Below are positions 13,796 through 28,209 of a DNA stretch of 64,000 bases, piece by piece. The translations under genes were made by a program, and so were the position numbers. The notes below the pieces were generated by a model. It made no database searches, was not told the origin of the DNA, and worked only from the letters and a program-made list of their open reading frames with translations. Source of the DNA: Eonycteris spelaea (Eukaryota; Chordata; Mammalia; Chiroptera; Pteropodidae); contig PUFA01000312.1 in assembly GCA_003508835.1 (NCBI GenBank), positions 868,501 through 932,500 of the forward strand, read 5' to 3'. Every line of letters begins with the position of its first letter. The first letter of the stretch is position 1.

Positions 13796-14108
13796 CCACA
13801 TCGACCCAGCCCCTGGCCCTGAGGGACAGCTCAAGTTCCACTCTGACACAGGTGCTGGCCCTGGGGCCCAGGGAGGAGGGACGGGCCTGGGGGCCCCTGG
13901 ACTCCTGGGTCTGGGGGAGGAGGGGCTGGGGGTCCGGACTCCTGGATGGGGTGGGGGTAGGAAGGGCTGGGATATCTAACGCTACCATTTTCTCTCCATT
14001 TCCAGATGATGCTCCTGTTCCAGCTCCAGCCGGTGATGTGGCTGCTTTAGAAAGAAGGTCCCCGAACAGGCCCCCGAGCAGCCTCAGCTGGGTTCTCAGC
14101 ACCTGTGA
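1034..14108 (+). CDS. NUCB1: Nucleobindin-1 (Golgi/secreted Ca2+-binding protein), 3' part of gene, two frame-breaking indels
   Basis: Nucleobindin-1 is a Golgi-resident and secreted EF-hand protein that binds Ca2+ and G-alpha subunits. Visible coding exons: 1034-1141, 2703-2835, 6376-6479, 8730-8913, 9171-9261, 12189-12247, 12518-12610, 12696-12788, 13092-13262, 13725-13851, 14006-14108. The exons encoding the signal peptide lie upstream of the window. The first visible exon begins [15 protein letters not shown]-hand loops [12 protein letters not shown] (12189 exon) and [12 protein letters not shown] (12696 exon) are present, followed by the Glu/Leu-rich coiled-coil exon (13092-13262) and a polyglutamine tract. 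Two lesions break the frame: exon 8730-8913 is 184 nt where the family pattern needs 186 (GAGAGG shortened to GAGG near 8831), and the last exon lacks one A in the AAA at about 14051. Compensating these gives a normal ending, LGSQHL, with its stop at 14106-14108. Protein conservation around both breaks is excellent, so sequence error is likelier than gene loss. Confidence 0.95.
2990..3360 (-). repeat. Old L1 fragment (antisense)
   Basis: AT-rich sequence resembling the reverse complement of an old mammalian L1 3' region (for example CTTACAACAAAGTTACAAGAATAG split over the junction). It lies in a NUCB1 intron and is followed by GA-rich and GT-rich simple repeats. Subfamily not determined. Confidence 0.5.
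3386..3455 (+). repeat. GA/GGGA simple repeat
   Basis: Purine-only run of GAGAGA, GGGA and AGAA units in a NUCB1 intron, beside a GT repeat at about 3537-3575. Confidence 0.85.
3537..3575 (+). repeat. (GT)n microsatellite, imperfect
   Basis: Alternating GT dinucleotides interrupted by GGG and GGTG, directly upstream of an old L1 fragment. Confidence 0.85.
3592..4030 (-). repeat. Old L1 3'-end fragment (antisense)
   Basis: The plus strand shows the familiar antisense L1M order: TTTATTGAGATGTAATTCAT, a CAATTTAC(T)CATTT-like block, CTGGACATTTCATAAAATG, GTAGCATGGATTGG, and TTTATCCATCGATGAGCATC. It is heavily mutated and plays no coding role here. Confidence 0.75.
4650..5080 (-). repeat. MLT1-type LTR (MaLR), antisense
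   Basis: Reads as the reverse complement of a mammalian MaLR solo LTR: GTGGCTTGAAATAACACAC, AAGTCCAAAATCAGTCTCAC, AAGGTGTCAGCAGGGC, TTCCTTGGCTGGTGGCCCC, and a GGGGATAATCTCCCCATCTC block. It is a relic without coding capacity. A second, shorter piece is seen at 5690-5930. Confidence 0.7.
5090..5390 (+). repeat. L2 LINE fragment (sense)
   Basis: Shows the sense L2 pattern: CCATCCCTGGTTCCCCAGTG, AAGTCCACGGTCCTC, ACCTTTGCCCATGCACTTCC and TCAGATGTCACCTCCTCAGA. It lies between two MLT1-like relics in a NUCB1 intron. Confidence 0.65.
5935..6165 (+). repeat. MIR SINE (sense)
   Basis: MIR core and tail are readable: GACAAGTCACTTCCCCTCTC, TGGGCCTCATTTTTCACATC, and GGCCTGGCATACAGCAAGCG with CTCAATACATGTTAG. 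About 210 bases upstream of the NUCB1 exon at 6376. Confidence 0.8.
6722..7196 (+). repeat. MLT1-type LTR (MaLR), nearly complete, sense
   Basis: Starts GTAGGTAGAATAATGCACCC and ends near TTGTTATAGCAGCCATCAG. Internal landmarks: ACAGAACTGTGTGACCTTAT, GGCAAAAGGGATTTTGCAGA, AATATCCAGGTGGACCCTAA, GAAGCTGGAAAAGGCAAAGA, and TTTTAAGCCACCAGG. It is one of the best preserved relics in the window and has no coding content. Confidence 0.8.
7570..7761 (-). mobile_element. MER5A-like hAT (Charlie) DNA transposon relic
   Basis: Reverse complement of MER5A is recognisable: GGGGCCAGATAATTCTTTGT, GATGTTTAGCAGCATCCCTG, GATGCCAGTAGATGTCCCCC, and the end TTGAGAACCCATGCTG. It lies in a NUCB1 intron just before another MLT1-like relic. 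Confidence 0.8.
7820..8275 (-). repeat. MLT1-type LTR (MaLR), antisense
   Basis: Begins with GAGGCTGCCATAACAAAATG, followed by CACAGTTCTAGAGGCCAGAA, a CTTTTTATAAAGACACCAGT block and ACCCTATTCCAAATAATGTC. It is followed directly by an antisense MIR (8276-8400). Confidence 0.75.
8276..8400 (-). repeat. MIR SINE (antisense)
   Basis: GGCACAGAGAGGCTGAGTGA, CTTGCCCAAGATCACACAGT and CCCAGATTTGAATTCTGG are the reverse-complement MIR core, about 330 bases upstream of the NUCB1 exon at 8730. Confidence 0.85.
8974..9063. repeat. ACTACAATTCCCAG hairpin module in NUCB1 intron
   Basis: Forward arm AACTACAATTCCCAGCAG (about 8975) and inverted partner TATGCTGGGAGTTGGAGTTT (about 9044) are separated by about 50 bases. 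The arms are largely complementary, so single strands could form a long stem. The module sits between the coding exons at 8730 and 9171. It belongs to the same family as the GYS1 intron array. Confidence 0.7.
9720..11640 (-). repeat. L2 LINE fragment (antisense), split by hAT and L1 relics
   Basis: CATTCAGTAAATGTTTACTA and CACCAGGCTTCATGGAG open an antisense L2; TTGGATTTTGTTCC near 10830 and GATGACTCTAAGGTATTTG near 11096 continue it. An hAT-type relic (CTTCTATGCTGATGGAGGTG, CCACATCTGTGCTGTCCAGT) starts near 10126. An antisense old L1 piece occupies 10262-10620. Another copy of the same hAT-like family is seen at about 11330-11500. All lies in the intron between exons 9171 and 12189; no gene is seen. 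Confidence 0.6.
12354..12443. repeat. ACTACAACTCCCAG hairpin module in NUCB1 intron
   Basis: Forward arm AACTACAACTCCCAGCAACC starts near 12355; inverted partner GATGGGAGTTGAAGTTGTC ends near 12443. Spacing and arm content match the module at 8974-9063: both have CCTGGRGCAAAAA after the forward arm. This shared inner sequence shows that the two are copies of one unit rather than chance motifs. Confidence 0.7.
13750..13791 (+). repeat. CAG/CAA polyglutamine repeat in NUCB1
   Basis: Thirteen uninterrupted CAG codons and one CAA follow MEQRK in the penultimate coding exon and encode 14 glutamines. From memory the human protein has about seven at this place. The tract lies at the end of the coiled-coil region. 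In the other frames it reads as Ser or Ala runs and, on the opposite strand, Leu or Cys runs; those are shadows. Confidence 0.9.
13860..13965 (+). repeat. 38-bp-type GC-rich minisatellite units
   Basis: Units of the form GGACTCCTGGGTCTGGGGGA GGAGG followed by a GGGGCTGGGGG stretch recur directly after the NUCB1 exon ending at 13851. The same degenerate unit appears in introns of DHDH (21355-21425), GYS1 (about 51945-52075 and 55440-55700) and RUVBL2 (57721-57880). Confidence 0.7.
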
Positions 14109-14884
14109 CCCCAGAACCCCAGCACTCTGGTTCCGGCTGATGCAGCTGATGGAGGGGGGGAGTGAGGTGTCACAATCAGCCTCCTCTGGGGATGATGTGT
14201 GTGGCCTCCTAGGGGAAGGGGACAGAGTGGCTCTTCCCACATTGCTGCCTAGGCCTCCTATCTGCCTCCTCGGCTTCCACAGCCTCCCAGTCTGCGATCC
14301 CTTCTTTCTGTCCCCCTCCAAGGGACCTGCCCTCTCGTGTCCATTTGGACGCTCACCTGTAGGGTGGGCCTGACTTAGGGACGCCCCCTCCCTCCCAAGG
14401 GGTCAGCCATGTGCCCGCCTTCCCAGGTGGCTAGGCCTCCCTGCCCCAGGCTGGGGCCGCTCCAGCATCCTGCATCCCACAGCTGCCGGAACCCTGCCTC
14501 CCGCTCTGGGCCCCGTTTCTGTAGGTTTATGGGGCCTGGGTGGTCCCTTGAGACCTTTCTCTACCTTTTGTGGGACCAGCTATGCCTCAAAGGCAGTGTC
14601 TTCCCCGTGGCCGGGTCAGGAGCAGTAGAGTCCACAGCAGAGCTGATCAGTTCTGATGTCAGGAGCCCCAACTGTCCCTGAGCCTTGGCTTCTAGCCACC
14701 TCAGCCTCGGCCTCCTCCCTGGTGTTTTGGCCCCTCACCCCTTCCCCATACAGCCACAGAAGGGTCCCGGAGCTGACCACACCAGGATCAGCTTCCAGCC
14801 CCTCGGCCTCACCAGGAGGCCCCACTGCTTTCTGGCCTTATCCCACACCGCTGCGTGTCCTGCTGTGTGCTCCAGTCCCATCCA

Positions 14885-14890
14885 AATACA
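14885..14890 (+). terminator. NUCB1 poly(A) signal, AATACA variant
   Basis: AATACA lies about 780 bases after the NUCB1 stop, followed by a T/G-rich stretch typical of a cleavage region. A canonical AATAAA at 15118-15123 is a possible distal alternative. Which one is used cannot be told from sequence. Confidence 0.5.
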
Positions 14891-15803
14891 TTTTCTGGAA
14901 CAAACCATGCCTCTGTTTCTTTGTGTATACTGTTCCCTCTGAAACTCCATCCCACTTCACCTGCCAGAGACCTTCTCATGCTTTCAGATTCCATCAAAGC
15001 ATCGTTTCTGAGAGGCTCCATCCTGGCATCTTTCTGTCCTTTTCTGATGAGTCTGTCATGTGCGCGCATGCACACACCTTCATTGCAAGGACAGAAAACC
15101 CAAACCCAGGCTTGAACAATAAAGAAAAGTGCATCGGGACAAGAAATCCCCACGTAGGGTGGCTCCGAGGCCTCGCAGACTAGGTTCTACCATCTGGCTC
15201 TGCCACGGAGGTGTGGGAGCTTCAGCTGCTCTAGATGTCACACCTGAAGGAAATTGGCAGAGGGAACATATTAGAGGTTGCGCATCCCCTCAGAGCCAGT
15301 GTACCAACATCCCACTGGATAGCGGGGGAGGTCTAGTTTAGTGTAAAGGAGGACCCATGATGATGATGATCTCGGAGGCTCATCAACAACACATGTTCTC
15401 AAACCTGGGAATGTCCAAGGGAGGGTCTTGGGAAGTTAGCCACACCTCCCCCACCCCCAGCTGAACTGCAGTGACAATAACAGCAAACATCAGCTCTCTG
15501 CTTCTCTCGGAAAACTGGTAGCTGGATTCAGTGCCCCAATCTGGAAAATGGGCATAAAATGGCAATAGACTTCTGGTATTCTTGAAGGGTTTGATGATAA
15601 TACCATGAATGGCATGGCTCCTGGCCAGAAATTGGAGGTCAGAGGTGGTAGCTATTATTATATGGACGCATTTCAGGAACCAGAGTTTCAGGGAACCTGC
15701 CCTGACTCCCCTTACCTATTGAGACTCATTTCATGGCCCAGGATGCTTTTCACAATTTGCAGTTCTTTGTTTGCAAGTGTGTCTACTTGGTTGCTCTCTG
15801 TCT

Positions 15804-15837
15804 CCCCCCCCCCCCCCCCCGCCTCCCCCCCCCCCCC
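15804..15837 (+). repeat. Double poly-C tract
   Basis: Seventeen C, then GCCT, then thirteen C. Lengths of such runs are unreliable in any assembly. Confidence 0.9.
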
Positions 15838-16734
15838 GCCACCGTAGACTCCAAAAGGATCAAGGAGGAGGAGGCTCATGGTGTCTCAAGTTCACTGCCC
15901 CGTACAGCAGCGTGCCCTACGCATGGACAGGAATAGAGTCACATCTGCCCTGGAGCAACCTCCACCCTCCCTGCCTCCTGCCTGACCTCTCATCTTAATC
16001 TTAAAGGAATAGAATTAAAGTGACCCTTTATGTTTCATCTGAAAGTGATTTCCTTTTTGACCTCCCTCTGCAAAGGTTTTAAAATGATTACTCTCTCTTT
16101 GGAACATCTGTCCCTTAAGAGCTCCAACTCCAGCTGTAGACGAACGGGGCTCGGAGAAGATAAAGAGAGAGGATTTGGGAGTCTCATGGAAGAGACAACA
16201 ATGAAGAGTCATAAATCGGGGATCCCTGGGATTCCAACTCTGCCTTCACCCCATCATCTGAGTCTCTGTTCCCCTCTGTATTTACCAGGTGCTTCTGAAA
16301 TTCTGACATCTGGGGACTTTCAGACGCTGGAGGGACTGCCCCTCCCAGGGTAGGACAGTGGCCCTACTGACATTTTGATTTCCGCCCAGCGATTCCCTTT
16401 TGGACTTCTGATGTCCAGAAGTGTAAGAAAACACGTCTGTGTTGTTTCAAGCCATGAAATTTGTCATCATTTGTTACAGCAACTGCAGAAAGTCATAGTC
16501 TTTTTCCTTCTCTCCTGGGGGTCCCTGACCCTCCCACCTCTTTTCTCGGAGTCTTCATTCATTTCATTCACTAAATCACTCTGTACTCTGCCCTGTGTAT
16601 CTCCTCACCTTTTTCATGGTCAGATCTCTTGGCCGCGAGTGTTAACAGTATTAACAGTAATACTCTTAGTATTACTACTACTACTGATGGTGGTAATTTC
16701 TTAGAGGAGCGATGGAAAACTAATACACACTAAT

Positions 16735-16985
16735 ACATGGCAGCTAACAGTTCTATAGCACAGAGAATGTGGCAGGTGCCATTCTGAGCACATTATGTTA
16801 TAAAAAACCATTCATTTCATCCTCACAGAACCCCTGTGAGGTCATTACCATCATCACTCCATTTTACAGATGAGGCAAATAAGAGAAGCCACGCCACTTG
16901 CCTGTGGTCCCACAGCCAGTAAGTGGCAGAGCTTGGATTTGAACCCTGGCAGGCTGGATCCAAAGGTCACACTCTGAAGCATCAT
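16735..16985 (-). repeat. MIR SINE (antisense)
   Basis: CAGCTAACAGTTCTATAGCA, CAGAACCCCTGTGAGGTCAT, CATTTTACAGATGAGGC and TTGGATTTGAACCCTGGCAG match the reverse-complement MIR order. Confidence 0.8.
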
Positions 16986-18041
16986 GCCTTGTTTTTATTG
17001 TTGTCGTTGTTGTTGTTTTGGCAATGAATCTATACTCTAAGAATCTTGGTAAACAAACGAGTTAATGAGTAAATGCTATGTGCTCTTCCCACCTGCCCTT
17101 TGCATGGTTGGCACAGATGGTGTCTGCTCCCCCCACCAGAGGGGGACAGAGAGGGGGGTGTGGCACATCTCTAGGTCCCCAGCACTGCCCAGCACAGGGC
17201 CAAGTCAAGAGTAAAATTGTTAGCCAACAGAGTGTGTGAGTCATGCCCATGGTGAGCACCGCAACGAGAAGCTGCCCAGATCAGACTCTTGTCCCTGCCA
17301 TACTGCGAAATCCCTCCAGTGTCCTCTTAGAGCCCTTAGTGACTGCTCCCCTGCCTGCTTCCCCAGGCCCATCTTCCATCACGCCCACCCACCATCTTTT
17401 TTCTTCAGCCACGCTGGCCTTTTTTCAGTTCTTAGAACTTACCTAGCCCTTTCCTACCTCCGAGTCCTTTGCTCATGCTGTTCCCCACTGGACTTATAGC
17501 TGCCTGAGGACAGAGAAAGTGTCTGTCTCGTTTCTGTTGTGTCTTCAGGACCTGGCGCAGATTATAAGCTCAGTAGACATTTGTGTTCCGCAGGGAAGAC
17601 TCTGCTGAATGACCCCGGAGGCTCTTTCTGGAATTCCTGCTGTGAGCTGGCTGGGACAGAGCCTTCCCCTGAAATCTCCCCATGATTCCAACTTTCTCCA
17701 GGTCTCTAAACGGTGTTGCCAGCAATTCCTAGAAAGTGCTGGCACCCAAACTCTCATGATCTGGTACCCAAGTTCAGACTAAAGTTGCCACGCTTCCAAC
17801 ATCTCTACTTTGCTTGTTTTGTTAAGAGAAGTAAGAAGTGGTTGTCTTTCTTGGCTGATGCCCTCTGCTAATTACCTGGCTCTCACCTGGGGTCCCAGAA
17901 ACTCTGTCTTGTGCTTAACTCCATGGTTGGTCTCCAAGGGAGGGCAGGTATCTGACCTGCTGAGTGAGGGAGCTCTGTTCTTAATTTAATTATTCATTAA
18001 TTCAAATACAGCAGGCACAGTGCAGTGTGTGGACTCTGGGA

Positions 18042-18056
18042 CCACGCTGGTTGGAT
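18042..18056 (+). repeat. Target-site duplication, left copy
   Basis: CCACGCTGGTTGGAT here matches CCACACTGGTTGGAT at 18253-18267 in 14 of 15 bases and brackets the hybrid SINE. Confidence 0.88.
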
Positions 18057-18252
18057 CTTTTTTTTTTTTTTTTTGATGCCTACAGCACCTGGTCTTCCTA
18101 GTACTAACCAGGCCCAACCCTGCTTAGCTTCTAAGATCAGACATCAGGCTTGTTGAGGGTGGCATGGCCTAGACCATGGACCGTGACTCCACTAGGGCGC
18201 GAACCCAGGACCTTCTGCAGACATGCTAAGCGCTGCACTATGGAACCACATC
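18057..18252 (-). mobile_element. Hybrid tRNA/5S-rRNA SINE (MEG-TR-like), minus strand
   Basis: On the minus strand the element starts with a tRNA-like head (TGGTTCCATAGTGCAGCGCT, then TTAGCA: a pol III A-box pattern; GGGTTCGCGCCC: B-box). It continues into 5S rRNA-like sequence (CCACCCTCAACAAGCCTGAT, AGAAGCTAAGCAGGGTTGGG, CCTGGTTAGTACT, GGTGCTGTAGGC) and ends in a 17-base A tail (plus-strand T run 18058-18074). The 5S part lacks about 17 bases after the TTAGTACT block. Direct repeats of 15 bases with one mismatch flank it (18042-18056 and 18253-18267), which proves retroposition. Hybrid tRNA/5S SINEs are known, as I recall, only from fruit bats. No coding capacity. Confidence 0.88.
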
Positions 18253-18267
18253 CCACACTGGTTGGAT
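18253..18267 (+). repeat. Target-site duplication, right copy
   Basis: Right partner of the duplication at 18042-18056; the MIR resumes directly after it. Confidence 0.88.
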
Positions 18268-19159
18268 TTCAAGCCCTGCCCTCCCACTTGCTCGATGTGC
18301 TGCTTCAGGCAAAACTCTTGAACACTGTGCCTGCCTCAGTTTCCTCATCTGTAAAGATGACAGGGTGGCTGCAAGGGTTATGGAAATAATACCCAGAAAA
18401 CCTTTAGAACAGGGGCAGGCATAGACAGCCCTGTGCAAGAGCTTTGAAGAATACTTTACAGACAAATAAAAACACACAGAAAAGCACAGAGAAAACACCC
18501 TGGGACACACTGCCCAGAAACACCAAGCTTTAGCATACTGGCCTAATTGCTTCTGATTTCTTTTCTTAAGACATAAAATGTTACAGATAACGTCGAAGCC
18601 CCCATGGCTCTTCCCCTGTCACACCACCTTCTTCCTGACCTCAGGGGAACCACTATCCTGAACGTGGAGTTTTTCATTCCCATAAACGTTTCCAGTACTG
18701 TATTAATCAGGAAAACACCTACAAACACTACAGAACACTCTTTTATGAACTGTGATGTCACTCGAGTTTAGAAACAAGAGGACTCGTTCCTAAAGGACCC
18801 TTACGTGAACTGTGACGTCACCTGATTTTTTTTCCCCCTGAGGTTGAGATGGCACGTCAACAGCATGTACAGCTCGTCCACCCATCTCCCTTGCTAGGTG
18901 GTATCCTGTTGTTAAGATTTGCCAGTTTATTTGCCATGGTTCCCCTGATGGCTGTTGGCAATTTGGAGCTATCAAACCCAACACCGAAATAAACGTTCTT
19001 ATACATCTTCTCAAGCACAACTTGGAGAATTTCTCAAGGACACACGTCTTCTACTCAGGACAGGGACTGCTGGACCATGCCATACCCTCGTTTTCTACTT
19101 TATCCAATATTTCAAAATGATTTCTCTGGGAACAGAAACTCACTGCCAACAGTTTTGAA

Positions 19160-19780
19160 TTATAACTTCTTATTCTGAAATCTTTGAAGAAGTTGCAAAA
19201 AATAGAACAGAGTTCCTTTGTACCCTACACCCAGCTTCCCCACGGTGTTGTTATTTTAGGTAACTATGGTTACATTGTAAAACCAGGAATTGCCATTGCT
19301 ACATTATTTAATCAATTACAGACCTGATTGGGATTTCATCAGCACATCTAAGTTCTAAGAGATTTTGATCAAATGTGAAGATTTGGGTACCCATTGCCAC
19401 AGTCAGGATACGGAACTATTCCATCCCCCCAAAGACACTCCCCTGTGTTATCCTGCATAACTGTGTCCTCCTCCCCCAAACCCCAACAAGCTGGTATGTT
19501 CTCCATGGCTATAACTTTGTCACTTTGAGGATGTTTTATAAATGGAATTATACACTATGCAACACTTTGAAATTGCCATTTCTCGCTTAGCATAACGCCC
19601 TTGAGATCCATTCAAGTCGTTGCATATGTTGATCGTTCATTCCTTCTTATTGCTGAGGAGTTATTTCATTGTATTGGTATGCCAGTTTGTTTATCCATTG
19701 GCTGATTAAAGGACATTTGGGTTGTTTCAGCTATTAAGATAAAACTGCGATGAACATTTGTGTACAAGTTGTTGTAAGAG
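19160..19780 (-). repeat. Old L1 3'-end fragment (antisense)
   Basis: TTGTTATTTTAGGTAACTATGG-like and GGATATTATGTAA-like blocks are degenerate, but GAGATCCATTCAAGTCGTTG, GTTTATCCATTGGCTGATTA, GGACATTTGGGTTGTTTCAG and GATGAACATTTGTGTACAAG are clear antisense L1 landmarks. Confidence 0.75.
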
Positions 19781-21039
19781 ACGCCTGTGGTACAGAATGT
19801 GCCTAGCAGAATGTCTGGTGCTTACAGCAACAAGGACATCAGAAGCAGGTGAGGACTTGCACACAGGGACACATTGCAGGGAAGGTGCACACGCCTGAAT
19901 GATTCTGAGACTTCTTGCTCTAGGGACTAGAAAAGGATACTTTAGAGGATAAGAAAAAGATATCTGAGAAGAAATAGCTGAGAACACGGTGGTGGCTTTG
20001 AGGCTGAATCTGGGAGTTGGCTGTAGCTTGTATTTACTAACCTGACAGTAACTATTAATAAATTACAAAGCCAACATTGCAGGGAAACTTATTAAAAAGC
20101 CATGGTGACAGCGGTTGGGGATGCTAGCATTGCCATTCCTCCTCTCCCTAATCCATGTTAGTTAAACACTTCCAGACTCCGACTCTTCTTCCAAATCGTC
20201 TCCGCAACACAAGTTTCGTGTGAACAATAGATACCCATGAGCATCTACTTATTAAAAATTCTTTGTTTTCCTTTTTCTTCAAAGTGGTGATATTGCGTAC
20301 TCAGTACAATCCATTAATATTTTTATTCAGCAGTTTGTGAGAGCTTGGAGCCTGTGACTCCCTGTGTGAAGCTCAGGTCTTAATTAAAAGTCTACAAGGG
20401 AAGGGAAATGGACAAGTTTGCTGTGGGGGAAGTTGGCCGGAACTTTACTAATTGATTCCAGAATAATCTCTTGTTATATTTGACATACTAGACTCCAGAG
20501 CTAGATGCCATTGTACCTCCGTTTTCCAGACTAGACAGGTGAGGCTCAATAGGTACACCCTTGTGTAAAGCGATCCAGCCGGGAAGTGGCAAGGGGGGTT
20601 CGCAACACGCTAGCCGGGCTTCACAGGTCTTCCGAAGCAGTACGGCCTGGTTTCTCAAACTGTGCTCTTTGGAGGCAGGCGTTTGCAGGTCTCCATATCC
20701 TGGCTGTGAAAGCGAATATGACTGAGGTTCTCTCTGTGTGTTTGTCAGTGGGGGCAACAGGAAGCTAGTGCACAGGTCCATGGTGAGAAACTGCGGATGA
20801 GGAAGTAAAGCGTGGAGCTGGGAGGCTCCATTAATACTCATATTAGTAATTCTTATCTTGACTATTACTATCCTCTTTACAATTCCTCAGGGCACTCTAC
20901 TTTCTGAGCTAAAGTGGAAAGGAGTAGAAAATCAAGCAGGCCCTAAGTTGACAGAAAAAGAAAGCCCCTCCCCTTGCGTTACGTGATTCTAAGAGTCCCT
21001 AGGCGGCCAAAGGGGTCAGTCTGGTCCCACCCCTGTTGG

Positions 21040-28185
<7,146 letters not shown>

Positions 28186-28196
28186 TGTTCTCCCCG

Positions 28197-28206
28197 AATA
28201 AATAAA
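28197..28206 (+). terminator. DHDH poly(A) signal (two overlapping AATAAA)
   Basis: AATAAATAAA lies 12 bases after the DHDH stop codon, giving a very short 3' UTR. Confidence 0.85.
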
Positions 28207-28209
28207 AAC

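Larger units (their letters stand above)
18010..18425 (+). repeat. MIR SINE (sense), interrupted by younger SINE
   Basis: The head (GTGGACTCTGGGACCACGCT) lies left and the core (CTCAGTTTCCTCATCTGTAA, TAGAACAGGGGCAGGCA) lies right of the hybrid SINE. The MIR is older: the younger element and its target duplication split it cleanly. Confidence 0.8.
14930..20990. other. NUCB1-DHDH intergenic spacer
   Basis: No gene is supported here. It holds a double poly-C tract (15804-15837), an MLT1-like tail (about 16375-16500), an antisense MIR (16735-16985), a sense L2 piece (about 17270-17580), a sense MIR split by a hybrid SINE (18010-18425) and an antisense old L1 fragment (about 19160-19780). The short open frames in it lack conserved features. 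Confidence 0.75.

Noticed and set aside
13616..14373. Poly-Cys, poly-Leu and poly-Ser reading frames around the NUCB1 CAG repeat
   Set aside because: Shadow translations of the CAG tract; the glutamine frame continues the NUCB1 protein with proper splice sites.
18181..18252. Genuine tRNA gene on the minus strand
   Set aside because: A and B boxes are present, but the anticodon arm is shortened, the acceptor stem does not close, and the sequence runs into a 5S-like body and A tail inside a target duplication.
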